Assembly: GCA_005882415.1 (NCBI GenBank)
Contig: VBAE01000139.1
Coordinates: 1 to 20,647, forward strand
DNA length: 20,647 bases
Direction of reading: 5' to 3'
Origin: Alphaproteobacteria bacterium
Lineage (GTDB): Bacteria; Pseudomonadota; Alphaproteobacteria; Sphingomonadales; Sphingomonadaceae
A program made the translations under genes and the position numbers. This document shows positions 1 through 9,364 of the stretch, piece by piece; position 1 is the stretch's first letter, and every line of letters begins with the position of its first letter. The notes under the pieces are model-generated. The model was not told the DNA's origin. It did no database searches and was given only the letters and a program-made list of their open reading frames with translations.

Positions 1-1134
<1,134 letters not shown>

Positions 1135-1156
1135 GGTCTCTATTCCTTTTAGCTCA

Positions 1157-1171
1157 CCGTCCTGGGGACGG
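1157..1171 (-). promoter_or_regulatory. Stem-loop in the groES-groEL intercistronic spacer
   Basis: CCGTCC, loop TGG, GGACGG gives a perfect 6 bp stem with a 3-base loop, just upstream of the groEL Shine-Dalgarno. In the Agrobacterium groESL operon a heat-shock-dependent mRNA cleavage between groES and groEL has been described. This hairpin is in the equivalent place, but a processing role here is inference. It could also be a weak attenuator or have no function. Confidence 0.4.
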
Positions 1172-1226
1172 ATGAAAAGTCACACTAAGGTCACACCTGT
1201 GCGCACTCGGCGCGGGCGCTAGAAAG

Positions 1227-1514
1227 TCAGCCGACGATCCCGAGGATGTCGCTTTCCTTCATGATCAGAAGGTCTTCGCCGTTGAGGCGGACCTCGGTGC
1301 CCGACCATTTGCCGAACAGGATCTTGTCGCCCGGCTTGACGTCAAGCGGCGTGATCGTGCCGTCTTCGCCGCGGGTGCCGGTGCCGGCGGCGACGACTTC
1401 GCCTTCCTGCGGCTTCTCCTTGGCGGTGTCGGGGATGATGATCCCGCCGGCCGATTTTTCCTCGGCCTCGACGCGGCGGACGAGCACCCGATCATGGAGC
1501 GGTCGAAAATTCAT
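1227..1514 (-). CDS. groES: Co-chaperonin GroES, 10 kDa subunit
   Basis: This 95-residue protein has the normal GroES length. It forms the heptameric lid that closes the GroEL folding chamber in the cytosol. It begins MNFRPLHDRVLVRRVEAEEK and contains the mobile-loop segment SAGGIIIPDTAKEKPQEGEV, followed by KPGDKILFGKWSGTEV and the C-terminal LLIMKESDILGIVG. I chose the ATG at 1514, which has AGAGGTGA upstream. The frame stays open further upstream to 1652, but that extension resembles nothing and would run through the operator. It is the first gene of the groES-groEL operon. The CIRCE element about 77 bases upstream indicates HrcA repression that is relieved by heat. Confidence 0.98.
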   Translation of the reverse strand: MNFRPLHDRVLVRRVEAEEKSAGGIIIPDTAKEKPQEGEVVAAGTGTRGEDGTITPLDVKPGDKILFGKWSGTEVRLNGEDLLIMKESDILGIVG

Positions 1515-1590
1515 GCGCGTCACCTCTTCTTGTGTAGTGCGGTTGCGGGCCCCCCAAAGGTGCGCGGCAGCCGCTGTTGATTGAACTTTG

Positions 1591-1617
1591 TTAGCACTCC
1601 ACCGGAGTGAGTGCCAG
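1591..1617 (-). promoter_or_regulatory. CIRCE operator (HrcA site) of groESL
   Basis: On the plus strand TTAGCACTC (1591-1599), a 9-base spacer and GAGTGCCAG (1609-1617) match the CIRCE consensus TTAGCACTC-N9-GAGTGCTAA. The half nearer groES is perfect; the distal half has 7 of 9 matches. On the coding strand CTGGCA and CTAACA, separated by 17 bases inside the element, could be the -35 and -10 boxes, although the -10 is weak. CIRCE is the binding site of the repressor HrcA, so this should give heat-inducible groESL expression. Confidence 0.9.
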
Positions 1618-1753
1618 CAGGCTCCATCTAGGTGCTGTTCATCCGCGGTCAAGCCTCGGCCGCGCGATTTTTTGGCCGACGGAGCCGCTTGCTTTAGCCG
1701 CGAGAGGGCCCGACATAGCGGCTGGAACAGGGGCTCCGGCAGGGAAGAAGCGC

Positions 1754-3628
1754 ATGAAGTTCGCGGGCAAGGTGTGGCGGCTTCTGGTCGGGATCAAGGA
1801 CGGCTTGGTCCTCCTGTTCATGCTCATCTTCTTCGGCCTGCTCTATATGGCGCTGAGCGCGAGCCCGACCGCGGGCACCGGCGACAGGGGGACTTTGCTC
1901 CTCGCCATCTCCGGCCCGATCGTCGAGCAGCCGTCCGAGCCCAGCGCGGGCGAAGTGCTGAGCGGCCGGGCGGGGCCGAGGGAATATCGCCTCCGCGACA
2001 TCGTCCATGCGCTGAAGGAAGCGGCGGACGACGACAAGGTCCAGGCGGTCGCGCTCGATCTCGACATCTTCTCAGGCGGCGGCCAGACCGCCCTCTCCGA
2101 CGTCGGCGCGGCGCTCGACCAGGTGAAGAAGGCGGGCAAGCCCGTCCTCGCCTACGCCACCGCTTATGACGACGATTCCTATTTGCTCGCCTCCCACGCA
2201 AGCGAGGTGTGGCTGAACCCGATGGGCGGCGTGCTGATCGCCGGGCCGGGCGGGACGGGCCTGTATATGAAGGGCCTGCTCGACAAGCTCGGGGTCACCG
2301 CCAACGTCTACAAGGCCGGCGTCTACAAGTCGGCGGTAGAGCCTTTCGTTCGCAACGACATGTCGCCGGAGGCGAAACAGGCGGCGCAGGCGCTTGCCGG
2401 ATCGCTCTGGGAAAGCTGGAACCAGGAAGTCGCCCGCGCCCGGCCCAAGGCCAAGCTGGCGCCGTTCATGGCCAGCATGACTCAGGAGAGCGCGGCGCAG
2501 GCGGACCTCTCGAAGGCCGCGCTTGCCGCGGGCCTGGTCGACCGGCTCGGCGACCGCGACGATTTCGGGCGCAGGGTGGCCGAGATCAGCGGTGCCGGGG
2601 AGGATCCGGTACCGGGCAGCTTCCGCCATATCGACTATTCGGACTGGATCTCCGCCCATCCGGCGGACGATGACGACGGCCCGATCGGGATCGTCACCAT
2701 CGCCGGCGAGATCGTCGACGGCGAGGCCGGGCTCGGCACCGCCGGGGCGGAGACGATCGTCCGGAGCATCGAGGAAGGGCTGAAGCGCCGCAATCTGAAG
2801 GCGCTGGTCGTCCGGGTCGATTCGCCGGGCGGGTCGGCGCTGGCTTCGGAGCGCATCCGCCGCGCGATCATGGGCGCCAAGGCGCGCGGCCTGCCGGTGG
2901 TGGTGTCGATGGGCAGCGTCGCGGCGTCGGGCGGCTATTGGGTGTCGATGGCCGGCGACAAGGTTTACGCGGAGCCGAGCACGATTACCGGATCGATCGG
3001 CGTGTTCGGGATCTTGCCGAGCTTCCAGGGAACGCTCGCCAAGCTCGGGGTGGGCGCGGACGGGGTCAAGACGACGCCGCTGTCGGGCGAGCCGGACCTG
3101 CTGCGCGGGCCGAGCCCGGAAGCCGGGCGGCTGGTCCAGGCCGGGGTCGACAATATTTACGGCCGCTTCCTCACCCTCGTCTCGGGCGCGCGCAAGCTGC
3201 CGGTGGCACGGGTCAACGAGATCGGCCAGGGCCGGGTCTGGGACGGCGGCACCGCGCGGCAGCTCGGTTTGGTGGACGCCTTTGGGTCGCTCGACGATGC
3301 CATCGACGAAGCGGCGCGGCGGGCGAAGATCGATCCGGACGATGCCGAGGTGACCTGGCTCGAACAGAAGCCGAGCCTGATCGAGAGCCTGTTCGCAGCC
3401 TGGGCCGGCGGCGACAGCAGCAGCAGCGATGCTCGCGCCCGCGACGCCTTCAGCCGGATCGCCGAGCGGCCCCAGACTATTCTACTCCGCGCGGTCAGCG
3501 ATACCGAGCGGATGCTCGCCTCCCCTGCCATCCAGGCGCGCTGCCTGTCCTGCCCGCCGGTGGCGAGGGGGCGGCCGCCGCAGGTTTCGGCCGAGACCCA
3601 CTGGCTGCTCCGGCTGCTCGCTTTGTGA
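1754..3628 (+). CDS. sppA: Signal peptide peptidase SppA, 67 kDa type (family S49)
   Basis: This 624-residue inner-membrane serine protease would degrade cleaved signal peptides. It has the long, duplicated architecture of E. coli SppA. A short basic N-terminus and one membrane segment (about residues 17-36) anchor it. Two S49 domains follow: an N-terminal one carrying the general-base Lys192 in GVYKSAVEPFVRNDMSP, and a C-terminal one carrying the nucleophile Ser392 in GSVAASGGYW, preceded by VRVDSPGGSA. Both catalytic residues are present, so it should be active as a tetrameric Ser/Lys protease. I chose the ATG at 1754 because it directly precedes the MKFAGKVWRLLVGIKDGL anchor and has purine-rich AGGGAAGAAG upstream. 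The frame is open further upstream to 1607 but there the translation has no family resemblance. The C-terminus contains an unusual CLSC motif. The stop overlaps the start of the next gene by 4 bases. Confidence 0.95.
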   Translation: MKFAGKVWRLLVGIKDGLVLLFMLIFFGLLYMALSASPTAGTGDRGTLLLAISGPIVEQPSEPSAGEVLSGRAGPREYRLRDIVHALKEAADDDKVQAVALDLDIFSGGGQTALSDVGAALDQVKKAGKPVLAYATAYDDDSYLLASHASEVWLNPMGGVLIAGPGGTGLYMKGLLDKLGVTANVYKAGVYKSAVEPFVRNDMSPEAKQAAQALAGSLWESWNQEVARARPKAKLAPFMASMTQESAAQADLSKAALAAGLVDRLGDRDDFGRRVAEISGAGEDPVPGSFRHIDYSDWISAHPADDDDGPIGIVTIAGEIVDGEAGLGTAGAETIVRSIEEGLKRRNLKALVVRVDSPGGSALASERIRRAIMGAKARGLPVVVSMGSVAASGGYWVSMAGDKVYAEPSTITGSIGVFGILPSFQGTLAKLGVGADGVKTTPLSGEPDLLRGPSPEAGRLVQAGVDNIYGRFLTLVSGARKLPVARVNEIGQGRVWDGGTARQLGLVDAFGSLDDAIDEAARRAKIDPDDAEVTWLEQKPSLIESLFAAWAGGDSSSSDARARDAFSRIAERPQTILLRAVSDTERMLASPAIQARCLSCPPVARGRPPQVSAETHWLLRLLAL

Positions 3629-4173
3629 GGGTGCGGGCGGCCTCGGCGGAGGACGCCCCGGCCATCGCCGCAATCTACGCGCCTTATGTCGAGGCGAGCT
3701 ACATCTCGTTCGAAATGGAGCCGCCTGATGCGGAGGAGATCGGCCGCAGGATGGCCAGCGGGGGCGATCTTTATCCCTGGCTGGCGGCCGTGGACGAAGA
3801 CGACGCCCTGCTCGGCTACGCCTATGCCAGCCCCTTCCGCCCCCGCCCCGCCTACCGCTACGCGGTCGAGACCACGGTGTACGTCCGCGCGAGCGAGCAC
3901 GGCCGCGGGATCGGCGCGGCGCTCTACCGTCCGCTGATCGCCATGCTCCGGGACCAAGGCTTCACCCAGGCCTTCGCTGCGATCTCCCTCCCCAACGAGG
4001 GGAGCGTTCGCCTGCACGAACGCTTCGGCTTCCGGAGCGCGGGGCGGTACGAGAAGGTTGGATGGAAGTGCGGGCGCTGGTGGGATGTGGGGCTGTGGCA
4101 GCTTACCTTGGCGGAACGAGAGGAGCCGGGGGAGCTCCGGCCGTGGCGCGAAGTCGCCGCCTCTAGAGAATGA
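3625..4173 (+). CDS. GNAT N-acetyltransferase, phosphinothricin/methionine-sulfoximine acetyltransferase-like
   Basis: This 182-residue cytosolic acetyl-CoA-dependent acetyltransferase resembles the Pat/Bar/MddA branch of the GNAT family. Branch hallmarks are the N-terminal VRAASAEDAPAIAAIYAPYV, the segment SYISFEMEPPDAEEI, and YRYAVETTVYVRASEHGRG with the acetyl-CoA pyrophosphate loop HGRGIG. Near the C-terminus come LPNEGSVRLHERFGF and EKVGWKCGRWWDVGLWQL. Relatives acetylate phosphinothricin or methionine sulfoximine/sulfone; the real substrate here is unknown. The likely start is GTG at 3625, whose GTGA overlaps the sppA stop and so implies translational coupling. The next GTG, at 3631, is an alternative. 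The frame is open further back to 2938, but that part is antisense-like noise within sppA. Family is confident, substrate is not. Confidence 0.88.
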   Translation: MRVRAASAEDAPAIAAIYAPYVEASYISFEMEPPDAEEIGRRMASGGDLYPWLAAVDEDDALLGYAYASPFRPRPAYRYAVETTVYVRASEHGRGIGAALYRPLIAMLRDQGFTQAFAAISLPNEGSVRLHERFGFRSAGRYEKVGWKCGRWWDVGLWQLTLAEREEPGELRPWREVAASRE

Positions 4174-4189
4174 TCGCCTTCTCCTGAGC

Positions 4190-4273
4190 CGTCATTGCGA
4201 GGAGCGAAGCGACGCGGCAATCCACGGGCCTCGGAGGCCGCACTGGATTGCTTCGCTTCGCTCGCAATGACGG
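4190..4273. repeat. Long imperfect palindrome (REP/MITE-like) between convergent genes
   Basis: Left arm 4190-4224 (CGTCATTGCGAG... to ...CAATCCA) pairs with right arm 4244-4273 (TGGATTGC... to ...CGCAATGACGG). The arms are near-perfect inverted copies, the left one being about five bases longer. The inner loop holds a second small palindrome, GCCTC-G-GAGGC. Repeats beginning GTCATTGCGAG and ending CAATCCA are familiar dispersed intergenic elements in many Proteobacteria. It lies between the stop of the acetyltransferase and the stop of the TRIC gene, so it may also act as a bidirectional terminator. That role is inferred. Confidence 0.75.
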
Positions 4274-4275
4274 GC

Positions 4276-4902
4276 TTAACGGCGGTAAGCGGGTAGCGAC
4301 CAGCCGCGGCGGAGGGCGGCGGCTCGGAGGGCGAAGCCGGCCAGGGCCGCGATTGCTCCGGCCAGGGTGGCGGGGACGCCGAGGAGGAGGAGGGCAACCA
4401 TTAACGCGGCCGACAGGGCGGCGGCGGTGACGTAGAGTTCGGGGCGCATCAGGATCGAGGGCTCCCCCGCCAGCACGTCGCGCACGATTCCGCCGGTGCA
4501 GGCGGTGAGGACGCCCATGCCCATCGCCGGCAGCGGCGCCACGCCATAGGCCATGCCCTTGGCTGCGCCGTAGGTCGCGTAGGCGGCGAGGCCGATCGCG
4601 TCGAGCCAGAGCAGGGCGGTGCCGCGCCAGGTCCGCGCGGGCAGAAGCCAGGCGATGATCGCGGCGGCGAAGCAGATGATCAGGGTGACGTTCTGGTGAA
4701 TCCAGAAGACCGGCGCTCCGATGAGGAGGTCGCGGACGGTGCCGCCGCCGACGCCGGTGATCACTGCGAAGAAGACGAAGGTGACCAGGGTCTGTTTCTT
4801 TTCCGCGGCGAGGAGGGCGCCCGAGAGTGCGAAGACGAACACGCCCGCCCAGTCGAGATAGGCAAGGACCGGGCCGAGCTGGAGGATTGCGGGAGCGGTC
4901 AT
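4276..4902 (-). CDS. TRIC/UPF0126 family membrane protein (YicG-like cation channel)
   Basis: This 208-residue integral membrane protein consists of two related halves, each with three membrane segments and a glycine-rich signature: GVGGGTVRDLLIG (about residues 46-58) and CTGGIVRDVLAGEPS (about 130-145), plus a final hydrophobic segment. This is the prokaryotic trimeric intracellular cation (TRIC) channel family, formerly UPF0126. Characterised members conduct monovalent cations such as K+. Length matches the family norm of about 205. I chose the ATG at 4902 (MTAPAILQLG); the longer frame to 5037 runs backwards through the preceding gene. The ATGA overlap with the PepSY gene stop indicates coupling. 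The physiological role in this organism is not shown. Confidence 0.9.
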   Translation of the reverse strand: MTAPAILQLGPVLAYLDWAGVFVFALSGALLAAEKKQTLVTFVFFAVITGVGGGTVRDLLIGAPVFWIHQNVTLIICFAAAIIAWLLPARTWRGTALLWLDAIGLAAYATYGAAKGMAYGVAPLPAMGMGVLTACTGGIVRDVLAGEPSILMRPELYVTAAALSAALMVALLLLGVPATLAGAIAALAGFALRAAALRRGWSLPAYRR

Positions 4903-5582
4903 GGGCGGCGGCGCCGGGTCATCGGCAGGAGCACGATCGCCATCAAGGTGGTGGCGAGGGTGACGAGGCCGAGGGCGATGACGAACGGGTTGTGCGAATC
5001 CTCGCGCCCGCCCGGGTCCATGATGTGGAGCCCCCACATGAAGTCGTAGAAGCGCCAGAAGGGGGTGCGGGTGGCGATGAGTTCGCCGGAGCCCGCGTCG
5101 AGGTAGAAGCGGACGCCGTCGCTCATCGTTACTCGCCAGGCGGCGACCGGTCGGCGAAGGTCGAGCGGCGGCGCTTCGGCGGAGGTGCGGTCGACCGAGG
5201 CGAGATGCGCCTTGCCGCGGTAGCGCTCGCCGACGATGCGGGCGGCGTCGAGCGGCTTCATCGGCGGGAGGTAGCGGCCGGTGGCCGGATCGGCCAGGCG
5301 GGTTTCACCGTCGGCGAAGCGGACCACCCAGACGGCGCCGCCGGGGCGCGGCTGGAGGCTTAGGGAGGAGACTGGGCGGGGGCCTGCGGGCGGGGCGATC
5401 GCGGACATTCCGGACGGGAGGGCGGGCGCGGGAGCCATCAGATCGGCGCCGCGCACCTCTTCAATGGGGCGGATCACCATCACGACGCCGCTCACCGTCC
5501 AGAGCAGGAGCGGCAGAGCGACGATCCAGCCGAGCCAGATATGCCAGCGCCGCAACTTCCCCCTGATCGCCACTCTCGCCAC
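4899..5582 (-). CDS. PepSY domain-containing membrane protein
   Basis: The product has 227 residues with a basic N-terminus (RRWHIWLGW) leading into a membrane segment at about 15-38. A periplasmic region with two PepSY-like stretches follows, including WVVRFADGETRLADPATGRY and WRVTMSDGVRFYLDAGSGEL. Next come WRFYDFMWGLHIMD and a second membrane segment at about 200-221. The WHIWLGW start and the FWRFYDFMWGLH segment are typical of PepSY-associated TM proteins, often linked to iron uptake or reductase systems. The specific role is unknown, and no TonB receptor or other iron gene is in view. The start is a GTG at 5582, preceded by GGGGGG/GAAAGGG; there is no good downstream ATG. Its stop overlaps the start of the TRIC gene. 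Confidence 0.8.
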   Translation of the reverse strand: MARVAIRGKLRRWHIWLGWIVALPLLLWTVSGVVMVIRPIEEVRGADLMAPAPALPSGMSAIAPPAGPRPVSSLSLQPRPGGAVWVVRFADGETRLADPATGRYLPPMKPLDAARIVGERYRGKAHLASVDRTSAEAPPLDLRRPVAAWRVTMSDGVRFYLDAGSGELIATRTPFWRFYDFMWGLHIMDPGGREDSHNPFVIALGLVTLATTLMAIVLLPMTRRRRP

Positions 5583-5625
5583 CCCTTTCAGCCCCCCGCT
5601 TCTCCCACAGGCGGACCGGGTGAGG

Positions 5626-6260
5626 CTAGCCGAACTTCTTCACGCATTGCTGGGCGACGAGGGCGGGATTGCCGCGCTTGACCATCCCCGCCATCGCTTT
5701 GCGCCGTTCGACCTGCTGTTTGGCGACGTCGGAGCCGGCGCGGGCGTGGAGGCCGGGGGTGATCTGGCTCTCCAGCTTGCGGCGCAGCGTGGCATAGTCG
5801 CCGAGCTCCTTGCCGTATTGGACCTCCTGCCGCTCCAGCGCTTCGGTCAGGAAATGGGCGACCTCGTCGCAGCCGATCAACGCGTCGTAGCGGCCCGAGG
5901 GGAGCTCGACCTCGCTTGTCGCCGTCTCCGGATAGGCTGCGGCGCAGGCGGGGGCGAGGTCCTGCCACTTGCCGCCGGTGATGTTGGCTTCGAGCTCGGG
6001 CATGCGCTTGCTGACATTGCTCGCACGCTCGATCGAGAAGCCGTCCGGCTGGTTGCCGGCGAGCAGCGCATAATGGAGGATCCGCCCCTGCGCCTCGATC
6101 GGAAGCGCCGCCTTTATGTTCGCCGTCGCCGACCGCGCCTCGGCCGCGGCGACGACCCCGCAGGTCGCGGCGCGGTCGATCGGGTCCGCCGGCAGGCTCA
6201 GCGTCTTCTGACCGCAGCCGGCGAGGCCCAGCGCGGCGGCGAGGAGGAGCGCGCGGCGCA

Positions 6261-6261
<1 letters not shown>
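5626..6261 (-). CDS. Putative lipoprotein of unknown function
   Basis: I do not recognise the family. The 211-residue product starts MRRALLLAAALGLAGCGQKT, a signal sequence with a clear lipobox (LAGC, Cys16), so it is predicted to be lipid-anchored facing the periplasm. The mature part is polar and mostly helical in appearance, with cysteines in AATCGVV, APACAA, IGCDEV and QQCVKKFG that could form disulfides. The ATG at 6261 overlaps the lpdA stop as TGATG, giving tight translational coupling to the dehydrogenase gene. Because of the frameshift in lpdA, the upstream part of lpdA happens to be in the same frame as this gene, so naive ORF calling fuses the two (5626-7569). The real start is the ATG at 6261. 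Confidence 0.75.
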
Positions 6262-7569
<1,308 letters not shown>

Positions 7570-7590
7570 TCTGAACTCCAGGGAATGCCT

Positions 7591-7839
7591 TCAGCCGCTT
7601 GCCCTGCTGAGGCGGCTGTAGAGAATGGCCCGCGGGGTGGGAAACCCCTGTCGGAAGATGAGATCGCCGAAATCCCGGTCGAGCGTCACCAGCACGAGCT
7701 CGCTTATGTCGGGCCGGGACAGGATGTCCTCGTCCTGCGCGCCCGGACTGGTCTCCTTCACCCACTCCACATTGTGTCCGACGCCCCGCAAATGGCTAAC
7801 GGTCACCGGGTGCAAATTCTCGTCCGCAAGCAGCCTCAA
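7591..7839 (-). CDS. DUF5615 PIN-like toxin (VapC45-like), short C-terminus
   Basis: The 82-residue product has the DUF5615 (Mut7-C/PIN-like) pattern: MRLLADENLHP with acidic Asp6-Glu7, the middle segment VSHLRGVGHNVEWV, and VTLDRDFGDLIFRQGFPTPRAILY carrying Asp54 and Asp56. Such proteins are predicted ribonucleases and act as toxins paired with DUF433 antitoxins, as in the mycobacterial VapBC45 pair. The start is probably TTG at 7839, one base after the antitoxin stop; no ATG fits the conserved N-terminus. Family members usually run ~110 residues, so ~25-30 C-terminal residues seem missing after LYSRLSRASG. Whether this is natural or another deletion is not clear from sequence. It may be inactive. 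Confidence 0.72.
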   Translation of the reverse strand: MRLLADENLHPVTVSHLRGVGHNVEWVKETSPGAQDEDILSRPDISELVLVTLDRDFGDLIFRQGFPTPRAILYSRLSRASG

Positions 7840-7840
7840 G

Positions 7841-8077
7841 TCAGGCGGCGCGCTTTTGGGCCAACGCCTGCTCCTCGGCCACCATTTCCTGAGCGAAGGA
7901 GAGGGCGGCCCGGACATCCTCGGCCGTAATGTGATCGTAGGCCTGAAGGACGTCCTGGAGGCTGCAGCCATCGGCGAAATATTCGAGGATCAGCTCCACC
8001 GATATGCGCGTGCCGCGGACCACCGGCTTGCCGCCGAGTATGCCCGGATCGGAGTGGATATGGTCGCGCCAGTTCAT
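7841..8077 (-). CDS. DUF433 antitoxin (VapB45-like)
   Basis: This 78-residue protein has the classic DUF433 pattern DPGILGGKPVVRGTRISVELILEYFADG, then SLQDVLQAYDHITAEDVRAAL, a small helix-turn-helix-like domain found as antitoxin to DUF5615/PIN-like toxins. The start is ATG at 8077, two bases after the sucB stop, and the toxin gene follows one base after its own stop. The pair is thus embedded in the 2-oxoglutarate dehydrogenase operon, between the E2 and E3 genes. Known antitoxins of this type bind and neutralise the toxin and often autoregulate. Here there is no room for a separate promoter except inside sucB. Confidence 0.88.
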   Translation of the reverse strand: MNWRDHIHSDPGILGGKPVVRGTRISVELILEYFADGCSLQDVLQAYDHITAEDVRAALSFAQEMVAEEQALAQKRAA

Positions 8078-8079
8078 CT

Positions 8080-9357
8080 CTAAAGATCGATCAGCAGCCT
8101 CGTCGGGTCCTCTATAGCCTCTTTCATCCGGACGAGGAAGGTGACTGCCTCGCGGCCGTCGACGAGGCGGTGGTCGTAGCTCAAGGCGAGGTACATCATC
8201 CGGCGGGCGACGATCTGGCCGTTCCTGACGACGGGCCGCTCCTCGATGCGGTGCATGCCGAGGACGGCCGACTGGGGCGGGTTGATGATCGGGGTCGAGA
8301 GCAAAGAGCCGAAGATACCGCCGTTGGAGATGGTGAAGGTGCCGCCGGTCATGTCGGCCATGGTCAGCGTGCCTTCCTTGGCGCGCTTGCCGAAGTCCGC
8401 GATGGTCTTCTCGATCTCGGCGAAACCCAGTGTGTGGGCGTCGCGGATGACGGGGACGACGAGGCCGTTGGGGGCGGAGACGGCGACCGAGACGTCGACA
8501 TAGTCGTGATAGACGATCTCATCGCCCTCGATATAGGCGTTGACCGAGGGGACGTCGCGGGCGGCGAGGACTGCCGCCTTCACGAAAAAGCTCATGAAGC
8601 CCAGGCGGATGCCGTGCTTCTTCTCGAACAGATCCTTGTAGCGACCGCGCGCCTCCATGACGGCGCCCATGTCCACGTCGTTGAAGGTGGTGAGCATCGC
8701 CGCGGTGTTCTGCGCCTCCTTGAGCCGGCGGGCGACCGTCTGGCGGAGGCGGGTCATGCGCACCCGTTCCTCGCGGCGCTCGCCTGAGGCGGGGCGCGGC
8801 GCGGGGGCGGGAGCAGGCGCGGGCGGCGGCGGCGGTGCGGGAGCCGCAGCCGGAGCGGCCGGCTTCTGATCGCGGGCGGCGGCGAGGACGTCGTCCTTGG
8901 TCAGGCGGCCGTCCTTGCCGGTGCCTTTGATCTTCGACGGATCGACGCCGTGCTCCAGCACCAGGCGGCGGACCGAGGGGGAGAGAGTGAGGTGGGAGCC
9001 TTCCTCGCTTTCGTCGGCGCCCTCGCCTTCGCGGAGCTCGACATTCTCGCCGGCGCCGGCCGGATTGACCGGGGTCGACTCAGGCGCGGGCGCTTGCGAA
9101 CCGGCGACGGCGGCCATTCCGGAGCCGCTTTCGATCCGGGCGATGAGGGCGCCGACCGCGACGGTGTCGCCTTCGGCCACGACCTGCTCGCCCATCACGC
9201 CGGCGACCGGGGACGGGACCTCGACCGCGACCTTGTCGGTCTCCAGGCTGGCGATCGGCTCGTCGGCCTTTACCGGGTCGCCGGGCTTCTTCAGCCACTG
9301 GCCGAGAGTCGCCTCGGTGATCGATTCGCCAAGCGTGGGCACTTTTACGTCGGTCAT
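8080..9357 (-). CDS. sucB: 2-oxoglutarate dehydrogenase E2, dihydrolipoyllysine succinyltransferase
   Basis: This 425-residue protein is the E2 core of the 2-oxoglutarate dehydrogenase complex. It passes the succinyl group from E1 to CoA in the TCA cycle. Domains in order: an N-terminal lipoyl domain (residues 1-76) with the lipoylated Lys42 in LETDKVAVEV; an acidic/Ala-Pro linker; a peripheral-subunit-binding domain (about 122-160, LSPSVRRLVLEHGVDPSKIKG); a low-complexity Ala/Pro linker (about 166-192); and the catalytic domain ending SYDHRLVDGREAV with His396 and Asp400. The start MTDVKVPTLGESITEATLG is typical. It lies 7 bases after the sucA stop. Sequence appears complete, in contrast to its E1 and E3 neighbours. 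Confidence 0.97.
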   Translation of the reverse strand: MTDVKVPTLGESITEATLGQWLKKPGDPVKADEPIASLETDKVAVEVPSPVAGVMGEQVVAEGDTVAVGALIARIESGSGMAAVAGSQAPAPESTPVNPAGAGENVELREGEGADESEEGSHLTLSPSVRRLVLEHGVDPSKIKGTGKDGRLTKDDVLAAARDQKPAAPAAAPAPPPPPAPAPAPAPRPASGERREERVRMTRLRQTVARRLKEAQNTAAMLTTFNDVDMGAVMEARGRYKDLFEKKHGIRLGFMSFFVKAAVLAARDVPSVNAYIEGDEIVYHDYVDVSVAVSAPNGLVVPVIRDAHTLGFAEIEKTIADFGKRAKEGTLTMADMTGGTFTISNGGIFGSLLSTPIINPPQSAVLGMHRIEERPVVRNGQIVARRMMYLALSYDHRLVDGREAVTFLVRMKEAIEDPTRLLIDL

Positions 9358-9364
9358 TCTCTTC

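Noticed and set aside
2938..3624. Long N-terminal extension of the acetyltransferase
   Set aside because: It reads the sppA region in the wrong frame, is Arg/Gly-rich and has no similarity to GNAT proteins; GTG 3625 fits the family start.
8810..8870. GGC/GCG-rich run, considered as a tandem repeat
   Set aside because: It encodes the Ala/Pro interdomain linker of SucB, a normal feature of E2 proteins.
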